DNA of 64,000 nucleotides from Pontederia crassipes (GCA_030549335.1 CM060198.1:43068353-43132352); one strand, 5' to 3'. Positions 46,975 to 59,115 are shown, counted from the stretch's first letter. Translations and numbers: made by a program. The notes: generated from the letters alone by a model not told the origin.

Positions 46975-48362
46975 GGGTGTGTGTTTGGTAGGAGAAATTG
47001 AAAAGAACATTAGTTCAGTTTGAGTTTGTTTGGATGAAAAAGTAATGATGATGATTTAAAAAGTTGATGTGATAGATTAATTTTAATGAGTGTTTGGATA
47101 AAAAATGAGAACTAAGAATATAAATTATTATTTTATGATATATAAAATTATTGTCAAAAATAATATGTTATTAATAATATGATTTACATAAATCATTATA
47201 TTATTAATATTATTTTTATTAAATTTTATAAATGTTATTAATATTATAGGTTAATTGAAATATAATATAATGTTTTAAAAAATAATTGAGTAGTTTAATT
47301 AATAAATATTTATTAATTATTAGAACTAAATTTTTTATAATTTTCAATTAATAATATTTCATAAATTACTTTATAAGATGACTAATAATGTATTAATAAA
47401 TAAATAAATAATATATACTTATATTATAAAATAATTAAAAAGTAGATGAAGTTAGGGAGTTGAAAAAAAAGGTGAAATGTTGACGGCCGAAAAGACAGAA
47501 GCCAAAAAGAAAAAAAAATAAGTTCTTGCCTTCGGGCGCGAAAAGTTCTCGTCAAAGTCACTTGACGGGACATTTGTTGTTTGGCAGAATATTGAAATGT
47601 TCTTGCAAAAAGTTCGGCTAACATTTGTTGTGGGGTACTTTTCGTGAGAACATTTTAATGTTCTTGCAAACAACAAATGTTACGGGAACTTCGAAAAGTT
47701 CCCGCCACGTGATTTTGACGAGAACTTTTCGCAAAAAGTTCTTATCAAAAGTTCTTGCCGAAAGAAAGAATTTTTTTTCTTTTTGGCTTCTGTCTTTTCA
47801 GCCGTCAACATTCACCTTTTTTTTCTTTTTCTTTTCAACTCCCTAACTCCATCTACTTTTTTAATTATTTTATAATATAAGTATATATTATTTATTTATT
47901 TATTAATACATTATTAGTCATCTTATAAAATAATTTATTAAATATTATTAATTGAACATTATAAAATATTTAGTTCTAATAATTAATAAATATTTATTAA
48001 TTAAACTATTCAATTATTTTTTAAAACATTATATCATATTTGAATTAAATTATAATATTAATAACATTTAAAAGATTTAAACAAAATAAATAAAAATAAT
48101 ATTAATAATATAACAATTTATGTAAATCATAATATTAATAACATATTATTTTTTACTTTAATTTTATACCTCATAAAATAATAAATTATATTTTTAGTTC
48201 TTATTTTTTATCCGAGCACCCACTAAAATTTATCTATCAAATCAGTTTTTTAAATTCTCATCATTACACTTTTTCATCCAAACACCAACCCAAATTTTTC
48301 TATCAAATCGATTAGTTTTCAAAAATTAATGTTCTCTGAATATTCTCGTGCCAAATGTAACC
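46975..48362. mobile_element. 1.39-kb foldback element, Harbinger/Tourist-like, TSD TTA
   Basis: The two halves are long inverted repeats of about 690 bp each, meeting near 47668. For example 'agttagggagttgaaaaaaaaggtgaa.tgttgacggc.gaaaagacagaagccaaaaag' at 47450-47505 is mirrored at 47766-47850. The ends are GGGTGTGTGTTTGG and CCAAATGTAACC (imperfect). TTA lies on both sides (46972-46974, 48363-48365). There is no coding capacity. It is the same family as the 605-bp derivative at 20206-20810. It sits about 650 bp upstream of the thioredoxin start codon. Confidence 0.9.
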
Positions 48363-48489
48363 TTAAGATAAATGATTAAATTATGAAATAACATATGACA
48401 TATCTGTCAATATTGACTTAGGAGTCTTAGTAGTTCTGATAAATGGATGGCGTGATCAAATTCTAACTTCCCCAATGGAAAAAGAAAAA
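48363..48489. other. Short unassigned stretch
   Basis: AT-rich flank between the foldback element and the following LTR-like segment. Nothing was recognised. Confidence 0.4.
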
Positions 48490-50350
48490 AAAAAGCATAG
48501 CATCCCAAAATTTCAATAAGGGCAAAAAAGTAATTAATCCAATTAAATTAGAAATATTAATTAGATTGATTAAGATATAATTTTAAAATAAATATAAGCA
48601 TAATTAAAAGATCAATCCTTCTTGAAAAAGAAATTATAATAAATTATAATTAGGAATTTTAATTTAATTTGATATCCAAATAAAAGCATATGAACAATTA
48701 CTTTCAAATAGGATAGGATGGGAGTTTTTGTCTTAAAAATATTTCATCCATTAAAATAATATTTATTATTATGTTAATTCAAAAATTAGATGATAAAATA
48801 TTATTATAATAAATATTCCGAAAATTAGAGAAAAGAAATAAAAATATAATATAAAAATAGAGTTTGATTGAGAGAAGCTATGAAATAGATAAGAAAGAAT
48901 TTAAATAGGGATGAATTTTTATAAGACTAATTATGGAATAACTAGTTAAATTTTAATTTAATTAAATTTAAATATTCAACATAGGATAATTAATGGTGGA
49001 TGCTCATGATTAACTAAAAATTAGTTTAAAGCTCAATGGGAACAAAAAATCTTAGTTAAAAATTATAAATAGGGTCTAAAGTGTGGTTAAAAATTCTTAA
49101 TAGTCAAATTAAATTTTTTGCACCATGAGCCCTACTTCTCTTTTCATTTTCACGTGAATCGAAGCATTTTAGAGAGCAACCAATGGGGTATTTGAAAGCC
49201 TTTATATATGATATCGACATCAAAGTGTTGGTTGCGTGTTTCTGCACGTAGATAGAGCGCGATAGTAGGCCAAAATTTGGTGTTCATGTAGTCACCGAAC
49301 TAGAGGATTTTCGATTAATTTTTTTCAGCCAACTTAAGATACATAAGTGGATCCTTATCAACGATTTCCGTCAAGGTAGATCCTTGAACTCTTGTCATTT
49401 ATATGAAGATTAGATCGATAAAACTTTTATATCAATTATAATTGTTATGGCATCAAAATCGTGTCGAAACATTATTTCTCCGATAGCGACAAAACACGAT
49501 TGACACGATCCGAGTTTTATTTGACACAACCCGGATGCTGATTGACATGGCACAATTTCATAACACGGATTGGATTAGAAAATGGACCGTGTTCAATGAA
49601 CACGACCTGTGTTTCCAACCCAACTCGAGTTGTAGGAAGACATGGCCTGAATTTTGGCATTGCTGTTTGGATTGGACTGAACCAAGTTGACCCGACTTGG
49701 GTTCACATCATACCTAGCATGGGTTTCATCTGATAGAAGTGGAAAAGTGAAACTAGGAATATGGCCCATATACCCACCGGCACGGGCCATTTTTTAGAGC
49801 AAAAAATGTATTTTTATGCTCTAATTGATTCCATGCGTTGATATTATAAGTCATGTTATTTTTTTGTGATTGCTATAATGATTGATGCCAACCAATAATT
49901 GAGAATTGTAATATGCTAATTGATCAGAATTGATTATGAATTATTTAACTATTGTTCAATTGAAATAGATTGATAAATCGATTATAATTTAATCCATAAA
50001 TTGATTAGAGTAATTGGTCAATGACTATTTATAATTGATCATTGATAATCAATATTGTTAATTGAAATTAATATAAAGAAGTAAATACTTGAGATTTATT
50101 GTGCATCGTCAAACTGACGATATGAAAATTGGTTACTATCGAATTATTAAATTGATAATTGAGGTCCTCATGGCCGATTGAGAGTTATATAATTGATAGA
50201 GCCCTGCATGGTCGATGGAGGCCATTATAATCGATTGAGGTCCTTTTGTGGTCGATGGATGCTCACGGAGTCGATTGATAATACATAATAGTTAATGGAA
50301 AGCCCTTTTGGTCGATTGAGGTCTTTATAATCGATGGAGGCCCTCGTGAT
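48490..50350 (+). mobile_element. Chromovirus-like Gypsy LTR (fossil)
   Basis: It resembles the LTR at 17674 over 'ttatggaataact.gttaaatt', 'ggataattaatggtgga' and the following 'aaagctcaatggga'. It continues with 'tgcacgtagatagagcgcgatagtagg', a stretch of 'acacgatccgagtt..gacacaacccgga' (49490-49540), an AT-rich 'aattgatcattgataatcaatattg' part and 27-bp repeats at 50157-50345. The left start is uncertain. The right side is cut by the Copia element. No coding region was seen. Confidence 0.55.
50157..50345. repeat. Degenerate ~27-bp tandem repeats (TCGATGGAGGCC type)
   Basis: About seven imperfect units of 'taat.gat.gaggtcc..tggtcgattgagg' follow one another up to the Copia insertion point. 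Confidence 0.7.
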
Positions 50351-51551
50351 TGTTGGATCTAAGTTTTAATGACATATAAAATTATATTTTGATAATACAA
50401 ATATTGAAATATTAAAATTAAAATACAGAAAAGGTTTAAAAAAATAGACAACTTTATGCACTACATTTTGATTAAATAATTGACTATGATCCTATTAGAT
50501 TCTGGATGAATCATAAATATCAAAGTTGTATAAAATCCTGTTAACTATCCATAGAATTCAAGAATATCTAATTTGAATAACTGTGCAAAAGGTTATGTTC
50601 AAAATAGTGCAGGTCGATCAACCTACTGGTCGACAGAATGAAGGCTGGTCGAGACAACACCGATCGATCGATCCAAGATGTCGATCGATCGATCAATGCA
50701 TACACTGCCTAAGTTTCATGGTGAGACTATACCGATCGATGCCGAGATGATACCGATCGTTATAACAGTCGATCAACCAGTTGTGGTTAGCCAACAAATA
50801 GACGCGCGATCATATAGACCGATCGACTAGTCCATAAATGCGGTCGATCGGTGTACTGTTTGAAGGAACAGTAACAACTATATTTCAAGGAGAGAAATGT
50901 TGAATAAATTTTGGACGAATTTTTCACATGCTAAAACCTATAAAAGGAATGTCAAGGCCAGAAGCAAAGACACCCATCCAAGCATTGAAGTAAAATTTCA
51001 AGAAATCAAAAGAAGATCATTTCTCTTGAAGTTATCATTTAGAGCTTTCTTTTTTTCTCTCTTCTCTTCTTATGAGTAATGTATTTGTAAAAGAGAGAAA
51101 CCATTTTCAGAAATATTGTAAGAGCTCCTGTATGAAAGATGTTTCAAATCTTATCTCTTGAGCGTAAAAAAGATTAACTTCCTAGGAAAAGATTTTTGCC
51201 TTGTGTCTCGAATCAGAGGAAAAATGATTGTATAAAGGGTTTTCTTTCTTGCCCCATTTGGAACAAAAGAAGTGCTTCTAATGGAATCTTCGACAATCTT
51301 GAGGTCAAGAAGTCAGAGCGGACACATAGACCAAGGTGTGGCCGAACCTCATCAACAACCACCATGTGTTTTTATTTGATTTTCTCTCTCTCTCACTCCT
51401 TCTCATATTATGCTTATGATCTGAATTGCATTCATTTAAAAGGGTTTAAGAATAAATTTTAAGCTTTTGTGATGACTTTTTTGAAATCGATATTTTTGAC
51501 TTTAACACCAATTCACCCCCTCCCCTTCTTGGTGCCCTTTGGGATCATACA
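50351..51551 (+). repeat. Copia 5' LTR
   Basis: It begins TGTTGGATC and ends GATCATACA. It holds a CGATCG-palindrome cluster (50620-50850), a TATA box at 50938-50946 and a C-rich end ('caccccctccccttcttggtgccc'). It is the same family as window bases 1-237. Confidence 0.85.
50938..50946 (+). promoter_or_regulatory. Copia LTR TATA box
   Basis: CTATAAAAG followed by 'gaatgtcaaggcc', about 90 bp after the CGATCG cluster and in a standard LTR core-promoter position. Confidence 0.6.
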
Positions 51552-52171
51552 ATTGCTACCAAAGCGGATTGCTCTTGTTTTAAGATCTAATCATTTTTAG
51601 TTCTAACCATTTTAAGATTTAACCATCTAAAGAGCTATGGCATCAAGTGGATTTATTTTTGTCGAAGGACAATCAATTAGTCGTCCTCCTCTTTTAAATA
51701 CAACAAATTTTACATATTGGAAAATTTAGCATTCAAGCCTACATATGTTCTATTGATATAAATGTAGGGCATTGTTGAAAAAGGATATTATTTACATGAA
51801 AAATTACCTTTAGAACATGACGAAAAACAAAAAGTTTTTTCAAAACTAGATTGAAAGGTTAAAAATATTTTTTATTGTGCATTGAATTCAATGAAATTTA
51901 ATCAAATTTCTAATTGTGAAAGTGCAACTGAAATTCGAAAGAAACTTATTACTTTTGAAGGAACGGATGATGCACGAAAAATTATGTATTAGTTTGGATC
52001 ATTTGATTAACACTTTAGAATGCTTTTATGTTTAGAAAAGAAGAGTTTTGACTTATTTTCATATAATTTCATTTATATTTGATTTCTACCTAAATCTGGA
52101 AATTATTGATGGCATGGTATGAGAAAACGTCGAAATGAAGGGAAGAAAAGGCCTAAAACAGCTCAGAGGAC

Positions 52172-52372
52172 TGTCACGGCAGTGACAGTTCTGGTCATGG
52201 CCTTGACAGAAAGATTCAACAAAGAAAAATTGGCTAAGTTACTGTCACGGCCGTGACAGTTTTTGTCATGGCCGTGTCAGACAATTTCTAGCAGAAAATT
52301 TGGCTAAGTATTTTTCAGCCTTGGCAGCCTTCTGTCACAGCCGTGCCGGAGCCTTTCATGACCGTGACGGCG
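52172..52372. repeat. CACGGCCGTG palindrome cluster in U3
   Basis: The perfect 18-bp CTGTCACGGCCGTGACAG is at 52242-52259. Imperfect relatives lie at about 52172, 52195, 52265, 52332 and 52357. The cluster ends 80 bp before the TATA box and is repeated in the 3' LTR at 56243-56432. Confidence 0.9.
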
Positions 52373-52451
52373 GTCTGTTATGTCGTTTTAAAGTCATTTT
52401 TATCCACTTTTTGGATATATTTTTTATTTTTTCTTTGGGGGACGAGAAAAC

Positions 52452-52460
52452 CTATAAAAG
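52452..52460 (+). promoter_or_regulatory. LTR TATA box
   Basis: CTATAAAAG followed by 'gaggcagaagag'. The same word is in the 3' LTR at 56515-56523. Confidence 0.7.
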
Positions 52461-53429
52461 GAGGCAGAAGAGGGCCTAGAAAAGCATCTTTGGAGGGCAT
52501 AATTCAGAAGTTGAAGGCTTGGTGAAGGAGATCTAGAGGCTACAACGAAATTTTGTCGAAAACTCGAGAGAGGACGGTAGTTCTTCTTGTTCTCTTTTCT
52601 TTTCCTGAAACATTATTTAGATTGATGTACTTTAGTTTATTAGAGTAGTTCTTTAGGATTTTCTTGGTTGAACTCTATTTTTTTTTAATTCTTTGTACGA
52701 TTAGTTGATGGATCAATAACATGTTTAATGGTTTTATTGATTGTTGCCTGAGATTTATTCCTTTGGATCTTTCGATTATCTGAAAAGAAGTCTTTAGATT
52801 CTCTAGAGTTTTTCTCTGATTTTTCTCTTACATGCCATAATTGGGGAAATCGCAAGAGACCCAATTGTGTTGTTGTTAAGGTGACTTGAGAAAGCCCTTA
52901 ACTTTATATTCCAGTTGAATGCGTTTTGAGATTGAATAAATTAGATTAAAAACCGAAAGAATTACTCTCTGTTATTGATCTCAAAATAGGGCTTAAAGCA
53001 TGAAATATCGGTTAAATCAAATTGGGAATTTTACTTTATTAATTCATCATCTTTTGTCTAGAATTCATATGTGAGTAGCGGTATTACTCAAGATAAGTCC
53101 TATTCATCAAATCTATACTTTTAAACTTCATTGATCATATTCTTATATTTTTATTAATTATTCAACTTATTTTCACATTAAACAATTTATTCATCTTTTC
53201 TCAAGTTATAAGCAAGAGAAGTTATTAATTATTTCTTGTCCTCGTGGGAACAATACTTTATACTCATCATTTTATTACTTGAGCGACTAGTGCACTTGCT
53301 ATCAATTCTACACGCATCAAGTTTTTGGCGCCGTTGCCGGAGATTTGTTAGTAATTAGTTTATTTTCTTTCTTATTAATTTGAGAATTATTACCATTCAT
53401 TTGTATTGGTGTGGTTGCAGAAATTGAAG

Positions 53430-54823
53430 AGTTCATAATCCACACATCCTGGAGGATTCTAGCACTAGTACCTTGGGACATAGGCCTAATACACGAAGTT
53501 TAGGCGAACCACTAGTGTTTGATCCTGAAATAGAAAGAACTGTCAAAAGACTAAAGAAGAAAATTTCTACTACTGTTAAGATGGCAGAGCAACAAAGGCA
53601 GATTGAGAACTAATTACCACCACCTCCACCTGTGTATAGAACTATGAGAGATTACACCATGGGACCAATGCTTGATGAAAGAGGAAGTATTACACTTCCT
53701 GAAATTGGTGCTAACAATTTTCAAATCCAACAGGGAATAGTTCAAATGATATCTAACACACAGTTTGGAGGAGATAGATATGAAGATCCATTCGGCCACA
53801 TTATGAAATTTGTCCAATTATGTTCAACTTTCAAATTTCAGGGAGTAACAGATGATGTAGTTAGTCTAAGATTTTTTCCTTTTTCTTTGAAAGGAAAAGC
53901 TTATACTTGGCTCACTACATTGCCGACAGGAACCATAACAAATTAGAAAGAAATGCGTCAACCATTCATTAACAAGTACTGTCCACCACAAAAAGCTGCT
54001 AGATGCTTATCTGAATACAAAGTCTATGCATGAAGATTGGGATAGGTTCAAGGATCTCGTCAGTAAAGTTCCAAATCATAACATCCCTCTTTACCAACAA
54101 ATCCAATACTTTTACAATGGGACCTCAGCAGAGATAAAAGACAAGATCGACACCGCTGCTGGAGGAACCATTGTTGATAGATCCCCTGAAGATCTTTATA
54201 AGTTATTCGACAATCTTGCCTTGAACAATTGGCAAAACTCAAAGGTCAAGAAGGCTGGACTTTATGAAGTTGATAAAGCTACTCACATTCAAGCCCAATT
54301 ACATGCCTTAGCAAAGAAAATGGATATGTTGATGACTCAAAGATCTATCAACAAAGTTTCGAACATCACATGTGACATGTGTGCAGGGAGTTATCCTAAT
54401 CATGAATGCCAAGCAGGTATAAATTTTAATCAGCAAAATTTTGAGGATGCTAACTTTGTTTCTAATAATGCTTTTAGGAACAATGTTGGAGGAAATGCTT
54501 ACAACAGTGGGCTAAGGGCTCCTCCTAATTACTCTTGGGTGAATAATAGGAGTTCAGCACAACCCCCTACTTATCAACCTTATACCGAACCAAAAAGTGA
54601 TTTGGAAAATGTCTTATCAAAGTTCATCCTCACTGTGGAGACAAAGTTTACTAATCAAGATGCATCAATCAGAAACTTAGAAACACATATCGGACAATTG
54701 ACAAACATGGTATCCGGAAGACAGCCAGGAAGCTTGCCTAGCAATACAGAAAAAAATCCAAGAGAGCAAGCGAATTCAATCACCTTAATAAGTGGTCACT
54801 CAGTGCCCTTATTAGACCCCTGA
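53430..54823 (+). pseudogene. gag region of the nested Gypsy element (fossil)
   Basis: Typical Athila/Tat gag features in order: DYTMGPMLDERGSI, MISNTQFGGDRYEDPF, FPFSLKGKAYTWLTTLP, DRFKDLVSKVPNHNI, DTAAGGTIVDRSPEDLYKL, a CDMCAGSYPNHEC knuckle-like motif, and the C-terminal IRNLETHIGQLTNMVSG and LPSNTEKNPREQ. It is close to the gag at 8690-10020. It has a few breaks. Confidence 0.85.
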
Positions 54824-56040
54824 AGATGAAAGGGAAAAACTCAAGCTAACGATTATAACTTAGAACTACACTGCCTAAACCCTTTTCTCTTTACTTCTTT
54901 TAGTTTCCTAGTTGTAGAGTAGATTTGATATTAACTTAGTTATGCTCGTGTTCAGGAAAAACCTCGGTCACGGCAGAGACTAGGCCTTACCATATTTCTA
55001 TTTATAATGCAGACCTAGATCACAGACTTGGCCACAAACCACCCTTCTCGCCATCGCCACCTCCAGAAGACTAAGCCTTGGTCGTTTCTTCTCCTTTACA
55101 TTTTTCCACTTATGTATTTTTCTTCTCTTAGTTGTTCAAGCTTGGGGTATTAGGGAGTTAGTCGATTTTGCATTTGCATGGCATGTTTTATTTTAGTATT
55201 TTGAATCAATCATCTTTTGTTTGCCATGCATCTAATTATGATAATTTTAAAAAAAATTAAGTGTCATCTCATTTCTCTTTGTTTATTATTTTATTGTCTT
55301 TTAAGTTTATTTTCAGAACGTTGCTTAATCTATGAAATTCAATCACTGTTTCTTTTTATCGGGAATCACTAGAGCATTGGGATTTGGATTGAAGTTTGTT
55401 GCTAAGTAGAAAGACTTGCTTTTAAATAATGAATTTCTGTATTATTTACTATGATATTAGTCTTGATTATAATTGCATCTTTATTGAAAGCATTAAGCCT
55501 TTTTGGAGCTTATAATTATGCTAATTAATTTTAATGTTAAAGTGAATGAAAAGATAGCTAGTTGAGCCCCAACAGTTAAAGTGAAAAGTATAAAGTATCC
55601 TCTGGAACTTTGGTGTGTCCGAGTAATTAGATCCGTAGGGGATTCTTGTCTGGCGACCTAAGGGCATCTGCTCTGGGATCCGTCGGTCGAAAGCCCGTTA
55701 CATGGACCACTTTGTGCAATATGGAGGATTACTAAATTCTAAAAGAAAAAAATCTTAATGCTTAAATATGAAATAATAATAGTACGAAAATAAGCTCCTT
55801 AAAGACTTGTAGTTCAATAATTATACTCTTATAAGATTGACTAATATTATTTGAAGATATGCAGGAAAGACATGTTTAAATGCTAAGAATTCTACAAGGC
55901 TGGATATTGGTTGAGAATAGATACTCTAGTAATGGTCGTGTAAAAGAACAGTGGGAGGAAAGTATTGGTTTTGTGATGGAGCCCTGTGCCTTATCTGAAA
56001 TTTGCTTGAGAACAAGCAAAATATTAAGCTTGGGGGTATT
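54824..56040 (+). other. Untranslated tail of the nested Gypsy element
   Basis: No coding sequence was recognised. It shares 'caagcttgggg', 'tttgcatttgcatg' and 'gtgtgtccgagtaattagatccgtaggggattc' with the tail of the element at 5599-13500, so the two families are related here too. Confidence 0.6.
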
Positions 56041-57390
56041 TGATGCACGAAAAATCATGTATTAGTTTGGGTCATTTGATTAACACTTTAGAATGCTTTT
56101 ATGTTTAGAAAAGAAGAGTTTTGATTTGTTTTCATATAATTTCATTTAGATTTGATTTCTACCTAAATCTGGAAATTATTGATGGCAAGGTATGAGAAAA
56201 CATCGAAATGAAGAGAAGAAAAGGCCTAAACAGCCCAGAGGACTGTCACGACCGTGACAGTTCTGGTCATGGCCGTGATAGAAAGATTCAGCAAAGAAAA
56301 ATTAGCTAAGTTACTATTACGGCCGTGACAGTTTCTATCATGACCGTGACAGACAATTTTCAGCAAAAAATTTGGCCAAGTATTTTTCAGCCTTCTGTCA
56401 CGGCCGTGCCGGAGCCTTTCACAACCGTGACGACAGTCTGTTAGGCCGTTTTAAAGTCGTTTTATCCACTTTTTGGATATATTTTTGGTTTCTTTCTTTG
56501 GGAGATGAGAAAACCTATAAAAGGAGGCAGAAGAGGACCTAGAAAAGCATCTCTGGAGGGCATAATTCAGAAGTTGAAGGCTTGGTGAAGGAGATCCTGA
56601 GGCTACAACGAAATTCTATCGGAAACTCGAGAGAGAACGGTAGAATTAGGAGTAGTTCTTCTTGTTCTCTTTTCTTTTCCTGAAACATTATTTAGATTGA
56701 TGTACTTTAGTTTATTAAGTAGTTCTTTAGGATTTTCTTGATTGAACTCTATTTTTTTTTAAATTCTTTGTACGATTAGTTGATGGATCAATAACATGTT
56801 TGATGGTTTTATTGATTGTTGCCTGAGATTTATTCCTTTGGATCTTTCGATTATCTAAAAAGAAGTCTTTAGATTCTCTAGAGTTTTTCTCTGATTTTTC
56901 TCTTACATGCCATAATTGGGAAAATTGCAAGATACCCAATTGTGTTGTTGTTAAGGTGACTTGAGAAAGCCCTTAACTTTATATTCTAGTTGAATGCATT
57001 TTGAGATTGAATAAATTAGATTAAAAACTGAAAGGATTACTCTCTGTTATTGATCTCAAAATAGGGCTTAAAACCTAAAATATCGGTTAAATCAAAATGG
57101 GAATTTTACTTTATTAATTCATCATCTTTTGTCTAGAATTCATATGTGAGTAGCGGTATTAATCAAGATAAGTCCTATTCATCAAATCTATACTTTTAAA
57201 CTCCATTGATCATATTCTTATATTTTTATTAATTATTCAACTTATTTTTACATTAAACAATTTATTCATCTTTTCTCAAGTTATAAGAGAAGTTATTAAT
57301 TATTTCTTGTCCTCGTGGGCATGATACTTTATACTCGTCATTTTATTACTTGAGCGACTAGTGCACTTGCTATCAATTCTACACGCATCA
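56041..57390 (+). repeat. 3' LTR of the nested Gypsy element
   Basis: 1350 bp, nearly identical to 51968-53319, with the same palindrome cluster and TATA word. Confidence 0.93.
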
Positions 57391-57395
57391 ACGGA

Positions 57396-58520
57396 TATAG
57401 TCAAATAATTTAGATTAAATATTTTGAATCATCAATATGATTTCTTCAAGATGCATGTAAATGAATCCATAAATGATATGGTTATTCAGTTTAATGATAT
57501 TATGAATGGCTTAGCCTCTTCAAGAACTAACCCTCAAAAAGTGAAAAAAATTATCAAATTTCTCTCCTGCCAATGGCATTCGAAGAGGACCATGATCGAA
57601 GAAAAAGATCTTAACAAATTGGATTTTGATAATCTTATTAGTTCACTTCTAACCTATGAGATCGGAATCCAAGAAGAAGAAGAATCCAATGCTCCCAAAA
57701 AGAAGACATTTATCCTGAAAGTAAGCAAAAATGAACAAGACTTAAATGAAGAAGAAGTTGACGAAAAGAGACTCGCCCGCTACACAAGAAAACTAGATAA
57801 GCTCAAGTTGGTGAAAAAGAAAGAGAAGAATGAGAAGCCTACTCGAAGATGATACAAAAATCACAAAAAGGAGATATTTCAGAAAGGTAAAAAAAACATG
57901 AAGAGTCAAATGAAACAAGTTACTCGTCAAGCTCTTCCAGTGATGAAGCATACTTATGCTTAATGGCTCACAATGATCAGATAATTTTTAGCCTTTCAAA
58001 TTCAATTTATGACTCATCGAACTCTTTCGAAGAAAACCTTCCTTTAGATTAAATAAAGAACTTTCCTCCTTCATAAAAAGATATTACTCGTTTAAAAAAG
58101 AAAATGAAAAATTATGACATGAGATTGAAAACTTAAAAGGAGAAAAGGATACACGTTTTATGGAAAATGAAAACCTCAAAAATGAAATTGAAAATTTGAA
58201 AACTACACATGCATGTGAAATTGTAAAACTAGCATGTTTTTAGAAAAAGTAAAGAAGGAAAATGATCTTTTGAAAAATTCACAAAATAAGACAATTATTC
58301 ATGAAATAAAAACTCATATTGGAAGTCTAATCATTTCTATAATAGAAAATCACATATTACATGTTTTAAATTTGGATTTTATGACCATTTAGCATATCAA
58401 TGCAAAAGAAGAAAATTATCACAATATGGTATGATTTGGGTTCCAAAAGGAACAATGCCTAACAAAATAGGATTCACCAAAGGTTACATAATTGTTTGTG
58501 CTGATGTGCCTCACACACAA
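57396..58520 (+). pseudogene. Copia gag, second portion, and zinc-knuckle region (fossil)
   Basis: UBN2-type gag with HVNESINDMVIQFNDIMNGL, WHSKRTMIEEKDLNKLDFDN and LLTYEIGIQEEEE, followed by a Lys/Glu-rich tail, a coiled-coil-rich stretch, and residues resembling CFKFGFYDHLAYQCK and then WVPKG near 58437. It is broken. Confidence 0.75.
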
Positions 58521-58820
58521 AGCAAAGGAAATGTGGATTTGGAAATGTGAAGGCACAAAGGTTATGGTAAAAAGTATCATCTATTTTTTATTTCACTTAA
58601 AAATTCAAAATTATTATTTCTTTGAAAAGAGAGAACATATAAATGAAAATTAGTAATAGTGATAGGGGGAGCATACTAAACTTTATTTTGACATATCATG
58701 ATATCATTGTTGTATCAAAGTTTTATGCCATATTTTGATTTTTAATATATTTTTCTATGGCTTTCATAAATTGGTTTGCGTTATAAAATAACCATAAATT
58801 TAGGGAGAGTTATCACTTTG

Positions 58821-59115
58821 CTGAAGATCGGCCATCGATCACCGCCGAACGCGCTCGCCGCGGAACCGCCCTCACTTCGCTGGAGATCGGCCATCGATCA
58901 CCGCCGAACGCGCTCGCCGCCAACTGCCCTCACTTCGCTGGAGATCGGCCATCGATCACCGCCGAACGTGCTCGCCGCCGAATCGCCCTCACTTTGCTGG
59001 AGATCGGCCATCGAACACCGCCGAACGCGCTCGCCGCCGAACCGCCCTCACTTCGCTGGAGATCGGCCATCGATCACCGCCGAACGCGCTTGCCGCCGAA
59101 CCGCCCCCTCTCGCC
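58821..59115 (+). repeat. 59-bp GC-rich minisatellite, five units
   Basis: Units start at 58821, 58880, 58938, 58997 and 59056, each 'ctggagatcggccatcgatc.accgccgaacgcgctcgccgcc...'. They are over 90% alike. A looser 'gccgccgaactgcccctgctc' repeat of about 24 bp continues to 59320. Open frames here are compositional. Confidence 0.9.

Larger units (their letters stand above)
51968..53319 (+). repeat. 5' LTR of the nested Gypsy element
   Basis: 1352 bp, paired with 56041-57390. It contains the palindrome cluster 52172-52372 and a TATA box at 52452-52460. Confidence 0.93.
51968..57390 (+). mobile_element. Athila/Tat-like Gypsy element with gag only, two LTRs, TSD ACGGA
   Basis: LTRs at 51968-53319 and 56041-57390 start TGATGCACG and end ACACGCATCA. 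A perfect 5-bp duplication ACGGA flanks them (51963-51967; 57391-57395). The Asp-tRNA-type primer site is at 53326-53340. The gag region is at about 53430-54823, followed by a 1.2-kb untranslated tail and the purine stretch AAGCTTGGGGGTA right before the 3' LTR. The LTRs differ at only a few percent of sites by eye, so this is a fairly recent insertion (order of a few million years at usual plant rates). The frame is whole at both ends, but gag carries a few breaks and no pol is present, so it is non-autonomous. Confidence 0.93.
50351..58655 (+). mobile_element. Copia element (SIRE/Maximus-like), broken, with a nested Gypsy element in its gag
   Basis: Parts are a 5' LTR (50351-51551), a diverged Met-tRNA-type primer site (ATTGCTACCAAAGC), the start of gag at 51637 (MASSGFIFVEGQSISRPPLL), the nested element (51968-57390), the rest of gag (57396-57852, UBN2-type; HQYDFFKMHVNESINDMV), and a zinc-knuckle/'WVPKG' region (about 58350-58490). 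No protease, integrase or RT and no second LTR were recognised before the next element starts. The right boundary near 58655 is approximate. It is broken and clearly older than the nested element. Confidence 0.8.

Noticed and set aside
49490-49740. Possible separate hAT-like insertion with 'acacgatccgag/acacaacccgga' words
   Set aside because: No terminal inverted repeats or target duplication could be found. It was left as part of the surrounding LTR-like segment.
58821-59115. CRISPR-like regular repeats
   Set aside because: The window is eukaryotic, the units abut without unique spacers, and the array is a minisatellite.
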